A model generated the notes under the pieces. The model had not been told where the DNA came from, ran no database searches, and worked only from the letters and a program-made list of their open reading frames with translations. A stretch of 15,724 nucleotides of DNA, from positions 1 to 15,724 of the forward strand of contig NZ_ANIK01000106.1 in the NCBI RefSeq assembly GCF_000347175.1. Direction: 5' to 3'. Positions 1-15,724 of this stretch are shown here, in pieces (within the stretch, counting starts at the first letter, position 1; each line of letters opens with the position of its first letter). The position numbers were made by a program, and so were the translations under genes. This DNA is from Leptospira alstonii serovar Sichuan str. 79601 (GTDB lineage: Bacteria; Spirochaetota; Leptospiria; Leptospirales; Leptospiraceae).

Positions 1-1
1 G

Positions 2-64
2 GAAGTCCCGAGGGTGTTAGGTCACGCTACTTTTTCTGTTTTCAAACCATCCCTTCCTTCTTAA
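2..64 (+). CDS. possible 3' end of an unidentified upstream gene
   Basis: A reading frame open from the window edge gives about 20 codons ending in Pro-Ser-Leu-Pro-Ser and a TAA stop at 62-64, directly against the terminator stem at 65. That placement is what one expects for the tail of a gene transcribed rightwards. Another frame stays open to a TGA at 94-96, inside and beyond the terminator, and is less likely. I do not recognise the peptide. The stretch could equally be the end of a non-coding transcript. Confidence 0.3.
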   Translation, partial: EVPRVLGHATFSVFKPSLPS

Positions 65-90
65 GGCTCGGTTTCCTCCGGGCCTTTTTT
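65..90 (+). terminator. rho-independent terminator
   Basis: A seven-base-pair GC-rich stem is formed by GGCTCGG (65-71) and CCGGGCC (78-84), with one G-T wobble and a six-base loop. It is followed at once by six T residues (85-90). This is a classic intrinsic terminator for a rightward transcript entering from outside the window. Confidence 0.85.
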
Positions 91-260
91 GTCTGAAAAA
101 TCGCAAAGAAGAAACGATACGATAACCGTCGTATTAGGGATCAGTGGGTAGATGTCAGGAATCAGAGTTATGGCTTTACAACATATAATTGTGATGCAAA
201 GTCTTAATCCCTTTCTATTCGAAAAACAGAAAGATTAATTTTCCGGAAACAAAAGTTCCT

Positions 261-307
261 CACAAGAGCGCCAGCGATCTTGTGTAAATGACTTGTGAAG
301 TAACAAG
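261..307. repeat. two adjacent intergenic hairpins
   Basis: The arms CACAAGA (261-267) and TCTTGTG (278-284) are perfectly complementary, with a possible inner CG/CG pair and a CCAG tetraloop. Seven bases further, CTTGT (292-296) pairs with ACAAG (303-307). Neither is followed by a T-run, so they do not look like terminators. They may be part of a structured leader or small RNA; this is inference from base pairing only. Confidence 0.4.
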
Positions 308-377
308 AAAAGCAGCATACGAGTAAACGAAAAATCAAACGAAGGTTTAGTGGACCTTTCTTTGCTTTCTCAAGATC

Positions 378-417
378 TTAAATTGATCTTTGGGATTTTA
401 AAATTTAAATTGATATT
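378..417 (+). repeat. 13-base near-direct repeat upstream of PepSY gene
   Basis: TTAAATTGATCTT (378-390) recurs as TTAAATTGATATT (405-417) with one mismatch. The start-to-start distance is 27 bases, and the second copy ends 55 bases before the start codon at 473. The first copy also forms the right arm of the AAGATC/GATCTT inverted repeat. The position fits a paired regulator-binding site, but the AT-rich composition makes chance a real alternative. Confidence 0.35.
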
Positions 418-472
418 GAGACCTGAAATCAAAAAATGACTTGAAGCTGTTTACTAACTTGCGCCCTTTTCT

Positions 473-1576
473 ATGAATAGAAAACGACTATATAAATTAC
501 ATACAATTTTGGGAATCTGTAGCGGCCTATTTTTAGTAGTGATTGGTTTAAGCGGTTCTTTTTTGGTTTTCGGTTTTGAAATCGATCGACTATTGAACCC
601 GAAGCAGTGGTGTGTCGTTAACGGAAAGGAGCGGTTAAGTATCGATACGCTTCGAGAAAAATTAAATCAAACTCTTCCTACTCACGCCTTGGCTGGTTGG
701 TTATTTTCCGAAGAACAAAATCGACCGGATCAAGTTTGGCTTCATTTTTTAGATTCGAATCAGAGAAAAGAATCCGTAATTTTATTAAATCCTTATACGG
801 GAGAAATTTTAGGAACGCTCGCGGAAGACCGATCCGATTCTTTTTACGGTTGGATGTTAAAACTACATTATAGTTTGTTTATGGGAAATTTCGGATATTT
901 TTTGACGGGAATCTTGGGAATCGTATTTGTTTTTCAAGGAATCAGTGGAATGATTCTCTATCGAAGTATTTGGCAAAATTTATTCCGGCTTCGAACTAAC
1001 CAATCGTTTCGAACGTATTTTTCGGACCTTCATAAGATGGTCGGAGTATTTACTTTGGTTTTTAATATGGCGCTCGGAGCTACGGGTGCCTGGTGGAACG
1101 CGCAATTTATTTCGGTGCTTTGGGTGAATGGGTTTGCAGAAGAAAAAAAAGTGGGGAAGTTTTTCAACGAATCCGTTTCAATGGACCTTTTGTTGCGAGA
1201 CGCCGAGTCTCAAATCCACGGGTTTCGTCTCGGTTTTATTTCCTTTCCGCACCATCACGAGAAAGATCCGATTCAATTTTACGGAACCGAACAAGAGCAA
1301 AGTCCGTTTCGAAGTAGGTTCGGTTCGTATTTTGTTTTTGATTCGGAGTCGGGGAAACGATTGAAAGTTTTCAATCTTTCGAATGAAAATCTATTTTATG
1401 GAATTTTAGATTCGTTCCGTCCTATTCACTTCGGAACGTTCGGGGGAATCGTCACAAAAATCCTTTGGGTCATTTTAGGACTTGCTCCAGGAGTTTTATT
1501 ACTTTCAGGAATGGGGATTTTTATCTCAAAACGGAATTCAAAAAGAAGAAGGAAGAACGCCAACTTATCTTTGTAA
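473..1576 (+). CDS. PepSY-associated four-helix membrane protein
   Basis: The 367-residue product has four hydrophobic segments, at about residues 11-34, 139-162, 188-208 and 327-351, with extracytoplasmic regions of about 100 and 115 residues after the first and third. The start Lys-Leu-His-Thr-Ile-Leu-Gly, the Leu-His-Tyr-Ser-Leu-Phe-Met-Gly stretch before helix 2 and Asp-Leu-His-Lys-Met-Val-Gly before helix 3 are typical of PepSY-TM proteins, which are often linked to siderophore or iron metabolism. His10, His132, His187 and His319 all sit near helix borders, as would suit haem or metal binding (inference). The tail is highly basic (residues 353-361), as expected of a cytoplasmic end. No Shine-Dalgarno is seen before the ATG, and no neighbour gives context: it stands alone between two long non-coding stretches. 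The family call is fairly sure; the substrate is unknown. Confidence 0.8.
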   Translation: MNRKRLYKLHTILGICSGLFLVVIGLSGSFLVFGFEIDRLLNPKQWCVVNGKERLSIDTLREKLNQTLPTHALAGWLFSEEQNRPDQVWLHFLDSNQRKESVILLNPYTGEILGTLAEDRSDSFYGWMLKLHYSLFMGNFGYFLTGILGIVFVFQGISGMILYRSIWQNLFRLRTNQSFRTYFSDLHKMVGVFTLVFNMALGATGAWWNAQFISVLWVNGFAEEKKVGKFFNESVSMDLLLRDAESQIHGFRLGFISFPHHHEKDPIQFYGTEQEQSPFRSRFGSYFVFDSESGKRLKVFNLSNENLFYGILDSFRPIHFGTFGGIVTKILWVILGLAPGVLLLSGMGIFISKRNSKRRRKNANLSL

Positions 1577-1648
1577 TGCTCAAATTGATACATATTATAA
1601 AATCATAATTGAATCCGATTTTCTTCTTAATGCGTTTTTCAACACTTG

Positions 1649-1691
1649 CCGAGCGAATCCATATTTATAGAGATCAATAAGATTCGTTCGG
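1649..1691. repeat. 11-bp inverted repeat downstream of PepSY gene
   Basis: CCGAGCGAATC (1649-1659) pairs with GATTCGTTCGG (1681-1691) over all 11 positions, one of them a G-T wobble, with a 21-base AT-rich loop. It lies 73 bases after the stop of the gene at 473-1576. There is no T-run on either side, so it is not a standard intrinsic terminator, though it may still stabilise the 3' end of that transcript. Confidence 0.5.
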
Positions 1692-1835
1692 GGATTTCCA
1701 AAAAAGATTTAAGTCGTTTATTATGATTTTCTACTTTTCGCTCTATGTCACGTTTTATGCAGCCCAAATACGTTTGAAACGTTTCGTTTTTTTTGGCGCG
1801 TTTAACTTTGTCCTACATGGAAGTGACGTCCTTGC

Positions 1836-2063
1836 CGAATTGACGTTAATTTAACTTGAGTTCGGTTTTGCAAATGCGAAAGCGATTGTAGTGGAAATCC
1901 TGCAATGCAACATGATTCTAAGTATGAATATTTTGGAATATACTAATAATACAACATGTTGCTTTGCAGATTGGAACGAAAAGCGCGGTCGCGAGCAATT
2001 TTTATCTATGAAATTTGCGAGCGATTCGCTCAGATCTTTTTACGTCGAATTAACGATAATTTA
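1836..2063 (+). repeat. degenerate direct repeat, two 18-base copies
   Basis: CGAATTGACGTTAATTTA (1836-1853) and CGAATTAACGATAATTTA (2046-2063) agree at 16 of 18 positions and lie 210 bases apart in the same orientation. They may mark the edges of a decayed mobile or repeat unit, or may be chance similarity in AT-rich DNA. Confidence 0.35.
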
Positions 2064-2197
2064 CTCTTCGTTTATAACTTTCTCTTAATTGGATCTTTCT
2101 TTCCGGCGATTTTCTCTTTTACAATTGAATCTTGAAAAGCAACTTATTCACATTATTCGTCATTTCAGACCTTTTCGGAGACGACTAAAATGAGCCG

Positions 2198-2268
2198 TTT
2201 ATCCTAAAACCCGTTTACTTTTCCGCTTCGACAAGGAAGTTTTAACATTGCGAAAGTTTTAGGATAAA
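2198..2268. repeat. perfect 13-bp inverted repeat 3' of the RND gene
   Basis: TTTATCCTAAAAC (2198-2210) and GTTTTAGGATAAA (2256-2268) are exact reverse complements separated by 45 bases. The spacer contains a further imperfect pairing (CTTTTCC with GGAAG), so a 71-base folded structure is possible. It begins 21 bases beyond the stop of the transporter gene on the minus strand. On that strand only a short T-run follows, so a terminator role is uncertain; a 3' RNA-stability element, a protein-binding site or a small mobile repeat are alternatives. Confidence 0.55.
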
Positions 2269-2283
2269 TTCTTAAAAAAGAAT
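2268..2283 (-). other. short hairpin after RND stop codon
   Basis: ATTCTT (2268-2273) and AAGAAT (2278-2283) pair around a four-base loop, which on the minus strand reads TTTT. The hairpin lies five bases after the TGA stop of the transporter gene. It is AT-only apart from one pair and has no following T-run, so it is at best a weak part of the 3' end structure. Confidence 0.25.
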
Positions 2284-2288
2284 GCGTT

Positions 2289-5531
<3,243 letters not shown>

Positions 5532-5552
5532 ATATTGTTAATTTATGTTTTT

Positions 5553-6089
5553 TTAATCTAAGACGTTGTTGGAAGAATCTAGAGTTTCGTTAAAGCCGAA
5601 TAGTTTCGTATCTTTCAGTCTGTCCACGTAGAGAACTCCCAGAAGATGATCGCATTCGTGCTGATAGACGACCGCTTTGTAACCGTCTATCGTTTCGTCG
5701 AATCGATTTCCCTTTTCGTCCATCCACTGCATTCTGATTTGATTCGGTCTTTCCACGTAACCACGCATTCCGGGAACGGAAAGACAACCTTCCCAAAAAC
5801 CGGAAATATTTTTTGTAAGGGGGGTTATGATCGGATTTATAATGACACGTTCGGGAACGTCCGGAGTTCCCGGATAACGTTCGTTATCCTCGGAACCTAC
5901 GACTACGATTTGTTTCAAAATTCCGATCTGAGGAGCCGCGAGTCCGACCCCTTCCGCGTGACGCATCGTATCGAACATATCGCGGATCAGCTTTTTGAAT
6001 TCTTTGGTTTGAATTTCGTTCTCCGTGACCGGCTCCGAGACTTGGCGGAGAATCGGATCTCCCATTCTTAAAATTTTTCTGACTGACAT
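5553..6089 (-). CDS. def: peptide deformylase
   Basis: This enzyme removes the N-formyl group from the initiating methionine of new proteins in the cytoplasm. The 178-residue product carries all three family motifs: Gly-Val-Gly-Leu-Ala-Ala-Pro-Gln (residues 47-54), Glu-Gly-Cys-Leu-Ser (100-104) and His-Glu-Cys-Asp-His (144-148). Cys102, His144 and His148 are the expected metal ligands and Glu145 the catalytic base. From memory the sequence is close to the Leptospira deformylase whose structure is known, including the long segment between the first and second motifs. The ATG lies two bases after the stop of the upstream gene and lacks a strong Shine-Dalgarno, so translation is probably coupled. 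No fmt gene is adjacent. The call is secure. Confidence 0.98.
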   Translation of the reverse strand: MSVRKILRMGDPILRQVSEPVTENEIQTKEFKKLIRDMFDTMRHAEGVGLAAPQIGILKQIVVVGSEDNERYPGTPDVPERVIINPIITPLTKNISGFWEGCLSVPGMRGYVERPNQIRMQWMDEKGNRFDETIDGYKAVVYQHECDHLLGVLYVDRLKDTKLFGFNETLDSSNNVLD

Positions 6090-6091
6090 AC

Positions 6092-6778
<687 letters not shown>

Positions 6779-6858
6779 AATGGATGTGAAATACGGATTT
6801 CCATTTCTTCACCGAACATTCTTTCCGTGGGAGGGAATGCCTAAAAGGATTTGACAGA

Positions 6859-6879
6859 GAGTTTAAAGTCTAAAAACTC
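6859..6879 (-). other. hairpin just 3' of tRNA-Ala
   Basis: GAGTTT (6859-6864) and AAACTC (6874-6879) pair with a nine-base loop, beginning 12 bases beyond the tRNA 3' end on the minus strand. There is no strong T-run after it in that direction. It may help tRNA 3' processing or partly separate the tRNA from the protein genes that follow; the evidence is base pairing only. Confidence 0.25.
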
Positions 6880-6891
6880 AAATTTCGAATG

Positions 6892-6983
<92 letters not shown>

Positions 6984-7013
6984 ATCAATTTCTTTGAAGT
7001 CAATAATAAATAT

Positions 7014-7018
7014 AGGAG
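7014..7018 (+). promoter_or_regulatory. Shine-Dalgarno for coiled-coil gene
   Basis: AGGAG ends nine bases before the ATG at 7028. It is the clearest ribosome binding site of the signalling cluster and supports that start. The AT-rich stretch before it (6981-7013) probably holds the promoter, but no convincing -35/-10 pair could be fixed. Confidence 0.7.
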
Positions 7019-7027
7019 CGGTTAAGG

Positions 7028-7336
7028 ATGAGTGAGTCGATCGAAGATTTGCGAAAAAAAATAAAGATCCAAAACGATATAATCAAAGGTTATGAAAAAG
7101 TTTTAAGACTCAACGAGCAGGAATTGGCGAATGCGGACGAAATTATCCGTATGTATGAAGGGATCATTCAGTATTCCGGAAGGGAACTCAAGGATGTTAA
7201 GGAAGCTTTCGACGCCACCAACGTGGTCACCAATCTTTCCCGCGAAGAATTGATGGGGGCTTTGTCTCGCATTAAAGAGTTGGAAAGTGTAAATAAGAAA
7301 CTTCGAGAAGAATCCCTAAAATTTCAAACCGGCTGA
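7028..7336 (+). CDS. small coiled-coil protein
   Basis: The 102-residue product is almost wholly helical, with heptad-like spacing of Ile, Leu and Val from residue 5 to about 55 and again from about 70 to 98, broken by a short segment near Thr-Asn-Val-Val-Thr-Asn. There is no signal peptide, membrane helix or known enzyme motif. The ATG has a good AGGAG site. The gene ends with TGA at 7334-7336, and the same reading frame then runs on through three sense codons into the TTG start of the phosphatase-kinase. The protein could therefore be a detached N-terminal dimerisation or signalling helix of that protein, or a separate partner of it. No homologous function is recognised. Confidence 0.8.
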   Translation: MSESIEDLRKKIKIQNDIIKGYEKVLRLNEQELANADEIIRMYEGIIQYSGRELKDVKEAFDATNVVTNLSREELMGALSRIKELESVNKKLREESLKFQTG

Positions 7337-7345
7337 TTCTCCGCT

Positions 7346-10145
<2,800 letters not shown>

Positions 10146-10162
<17 letters not shown>

Positions 10163-10475
10163 AATTAAGAACCATTCCAAAATCATCCATTTGATCGGAA
10201 ACTTAGACGTTCATAACACTCATAAAATCGAGTCCGCGTTTATGGATCAGATCAAGACGGGAAATTCCCGCATTTTGGTTTTAGATCTTTCTTCCGTCGA
10301 ATTCATCTCTTCTGCGGGACTTAGAATCATCGTCGCCGCTCTTAGAATCTGCAAAGAAAAAGACGTTGAGTTCAGACTGGCGGGAATCAAACCGGCGGTG
10401 AAAAGGGTTTTCGAAATCATTGATATGAATTCTATGTTCAGCATTTTTGAAACTCTCGAATCCGCTATAAAATAG
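10146..10475 (+). CDS. STAS-domain anti-sigma factor antagonist
   Basis: The 109-residue product is a single STAS domain like SpoIIAA and RsbV, which bind an RsbW-type kinase in their unphosphorylated form. The conserved loop reads [10 protein letters not shown] (residues 51-60). By alignment with SpoIIAA, Ser56 is the phosphorylatable serine, with the preceding Asp replaced by Ser55. The ATG lies inside the last codons of the phosphatase-kinase gene (17-base overlap), so the two are made together, and the STAS protein is the natural substrate of both halves of its neighbour. No sigma factor is nearby. The family call is firm; the downstream target is unknown. Confidence 0.95.
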
Positions 10476-10554
10476 TTTCTCTCGCCACGCAAAGATCGAA
10501 TTTAACTTTCCCGAGAATCCTTTCTCTAAAAACTGGATTTATTTTATTCCATTG

Positions 10555-10559
10555 AAAGG
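10555..10559 (+). promoter_or_regulatory. Shine-Dalgarno that sets the carboxyltransferase start
   Basis: AAAGG lies seven bases before the ATG at 10567. An in-frame TTG at 10552 would place this site inside the coding sequence and has no site of its own, so the ATG is preferred. No terminator is seen between the STAS stop at 10475 and this point, so read-through from the signalling cluster is possible. Confidence 0.65.
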
Positions 10560-10566
10560 TTCTCTT

Positions 10567-12221
<1,655 letters not shown>

Positions 12222-12224
12222 GAT

Positions 12225-14972
<2,748 letters not shown>

Positions 14973-14994
14973 TTTTTTTTCGAAATTGTGAGTG

Positions 14995-15039
14995 CGAAAT
15001 ACTACCGACGAGCCAAGACATTCGTCGGTTTTTATTTCG
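14995..15039 (+). terminator. strong rho-independent terminator of the carboxylase operon
   Basis: The inner stem CCGACGA (15005-15011) and TCGTCGG (15022-15028) is a perfect 7-bp match with a ten-base loop, followed by TTTTT (15029-15033). An outer pair CGAAATA (14995-15001) and TATTTCG (15033-15039) can extend the structure. Only the plus-strand side has the T-run directly after the inner stem, so it acts on the rightward operon that ends at 14972. Confidence 0.88.
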
Positions 15040-15062
15040 TATTCGAATCCTTAAAGTGTTGG

Positions 15063-15724
15063 CTGAAACGCTCTCTATCATAACCTTACCCACAAGTTAG
15101 GTTTTCGTGAGTAATTTAAACATAAACCCGATTTCCATAGCTCTCATAAGGCCTTTAAAAATGGTAAGGGGGCCCGGAGGAGCATCGGAATTGCGAGCCA
15201 AGTGCCCGCCTAATTTAGCAATCCACAGTAAGACGGTTCCTAACTCGGGTTCTTCCTTAGGAGGTTTCGGAGTTTCAAAAAGTCGACAATAAATGCCTTT
15301 CCATTCAAAAGACTCGAATAGGATGGATGCTTTTAAACCTGGAATATTTCTACCTAAGAATGTTAACATCATAACTCTCCAAGCAACAATAGCGCAGACA
15401 GCAATACAAGCTTTGAATCGATTCCCAAATTTAAATTGAGTAGATTCAATATTACATCCAGACTTTAAAACCTTGAAGAAAACTTCAATACCCCAGCGGC
15501 TTTTGTAATAGGCGATCATACTTTTTGCATCGTCCGAATTGTGAATAGGAATTGTGGTTAGAAATTTCCAATCGATAGATTCTTCCGGAGGTCCGCCTAC
15601 CTCGGTTGCGGTTAACGCATACATATCAATATTTTCTAATTTCTTGTATTGAGGAGGTTTTATCGTTAGCTTTTCAAATCGAAGTTCGATTGTTGCTTCC
15701 CTCGCCTCCTTTCCTTTTTTCCTA
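15063..15724 (-). mobile_element. IS4-family (IS50/Tn5-like) insertion sequence, partial
   Basis: The transposase at 15097-15724 shows that an insertion sequence enters from the right window edge. Its inner end must lie between the terminator (15039) and the transposase stop (15097). The start at 15063 is only a guess, from a CTG followed by CTCTCTATCA that loosely recalls IS50 ends; the matching terminal repeat and the target duplication are outside the window. Insertion just past a terminator would leave the carboxylase operon intact. Confidence 0.5.
15097..15724 (-). CDS. IS4-family transposase, C-terminal part (IS50/Tn5 group)
   Basis: The frame is open to the window edge: about 34 more codons precede the ATG at 15622-15624 and align with the Tn5 transposase order (Arg-Glu-Ala-Thr-Ile-Glu-Leu-Arg, then the Lys-Pro-Pro turn). 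That ATG is therefore internal and the gene is cut by the window, not by mutation. The catalytic YREK signature is present: Tyr-x2-Arg-x3-Glu-x6-Lys in Tyr-Lys-Ser-Arg-Trp-Gly-Ile-Glu, with the active-site Glu codon at 15484-15486. The C-terminal part has the Ile-Ala-Lys-Leu-Gly-Gly stretch and helices like the Tn5 dimerisation region. The two catalytic Asp residues lie outside the window, so whether the element is active cannot be judged. No frameshift or stop is seen in the visible part. Confidence 0.9.
   Translation of the reverse strand, partial: RKKGKEAREATIELRFEKLTIKPPQYKKLENIDMYALTATEVGGPPEESIDWKFLTTIPIHNSDDAKSMIAYYKSRWGIEVFFKVLKSGCNIESTQFKFGNRFKACIAVCAIVAWRVMMLTFLGRNIPGLKASILFESFEWKGIYCRLFETPKPPKEEPELGTVLLWIAKLGGHLARNSDAPPGPLTIFKGLMRAMEIGFMFKLLTKT

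Larger units (their letters stand above)
97..472. other. non-coding stretch with several small hairpins
   Basis: No convincing gene is seen; the longest small frame (152-238, 28 codons) has no ribosome binding site. The stretch holds a 6-bp inverted repeat ATACGA/TCGTAT (117-122 and 129-134), a 7-bp hairpin CACAAGA/TCTTGTG (261-267 and 278-284) and a 5-bp hairpin CTTGT/ACAAG (292-296 and 303-307). Near the downstream gene lie a 6-bp inverted repeat AAGATC/GATCTT (372-377 and 385-390) and a 13-base near-direct repeat (378-390 and 405-417). The last two could be operator or leader elements for the gene at 473. I cannot assign a known riboswitch or promoter. Confidence 0.5.
1577..2288. other. 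long non-coding stretch with repeats
   Basis: These 712 bases separate the ends of two convergent genes. No gene is supported: the longest frame on the plus strand (1891-2088, 65 codons) has no ribosome binding site and a low-complexity, Cys- and Ser-rich translation. The stretch contains an 11-bp inverted repeat (1649-1691), a degenerate direct repeat (1836-1853 and 2046-2063), a short GAGCG/CGCTC hairpin (2019-2031) and a perfect 13-bp inverted repeat (2198-2268). No insertion-sequence protein remnant is visible. Such long repeat-bearing intergenic DNA could be decayed sequence. Confidence 0.6.

Noticed and set aside
152..238. 28-codon reading frame in the first non-coding stretch
   Set aside because: No Shine-Dalgarno, no recognisable composition and very short; chance is more likely.
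97..472. Riboswitch or Fur box before the PepSY gene
   Set aside because: No conserved core of the cobalamin, TPP or other familiar riboswitches and no Fur-type 19-base palindrome could be recognised.
1891..2088. 65-codon reading frame in the 712-base non-coding stretch
   Set aside because: No ribosome binding site, odd composition and it runs across the palindrome and direct repeat; not supported as a gene.
6851..6856. Exact TTGACA that could be a -35 box on the plus strand
   Set aside because: No good -10 box lies at 16-18 bases, and transcription from it would run antisense through the tRNA gene.
10552..10566. TTG at 10552 as start of the carboxyltransferase
   Set aside because: The AAAGG site fits the ATG at 10567, while the TTG has no site of its own and would add five residues only.

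Overview
The window reads as chromosomal DNA of a spirochaete of the genus Leptospira, probably from the pathogenic clade. The main reasons are a 178-residue peptide deformylase that, from memory, closely resembles the structurally studied Leptospira enzyme, the moderately AT-rich coding style, a tRNA gene without encoded CCA, and long intergenic stretches rich in inverted repeats. The species cannot be named from the sequence alone.

Layout. (1) 1-96: a rho-independent terminator of an upstream + strand gene, possibly with the last codons of that gene. (2) 97-472: non-coding, with several hairpins, then a four-helix PepSY-type membrane protein (473-1576, +). (3) 1577-2288: a 712-base non-coding stretch holding an 11-bp inverted repeat, a degenerate direct repeat and a perfect 13-bp inverted repeat. 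(4) 6964-2289, minus strand: tRNA-Ala(GGC), an unrecognised hydrolase-like protein, peptide deformylase (def) and a large RND transporter permease. The three protein genes are packed with gaps of 2 and 21 bases, so they probably form one operon. (5) 7028-10475, plus strand: a signalling cluster made of a coiled-coil protein, a GAF/GAF/GAF-PP2C(SpoIIE)-HATPase fusion protein and a STAS anti-sigma-factor antagonist. (6) 10567-14972, plus strand: the carboxyltransferase and the biotin carboxylase-biotin carrier subunits of an acyl-CoA carboxylase, closed by a strong terminator. (7) 15097 to the window edge, minus strand: the 3' part of an IS4-family (IS50/Tn5-like) transposase.

How the genes work together. 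The fusion protein carries both the phosphatase and the kinase halves of a partner-switching circuit. The overlapping STAS gene encodes the expected phosphorylation target, so the cluster looks like a self-contained sensor and switch. Its output (a sigma factor or an enzyme) is not in the window. The two carboxylase subunits together make a biotin-dependent acyl-CoA carboxylase, which fits an organism that lives on fatty acids, though the substrate cannot be fixed here.

The points most worth checking are: the in-frame TGA that alone separates the coiled-coil protein from the phosphatase-kinase, whose only usable start is a TTG without a Shine-Dalgarno; the altered biotin carboxylase motif (Gln-Met-His-Glu-Gln-Lys where the family has Gln-Arg-Arg-His/Asn-Gln-Lys) together with extra segments in that protein; and the perfect 13-bp inverted repeat downstream of the transporter.
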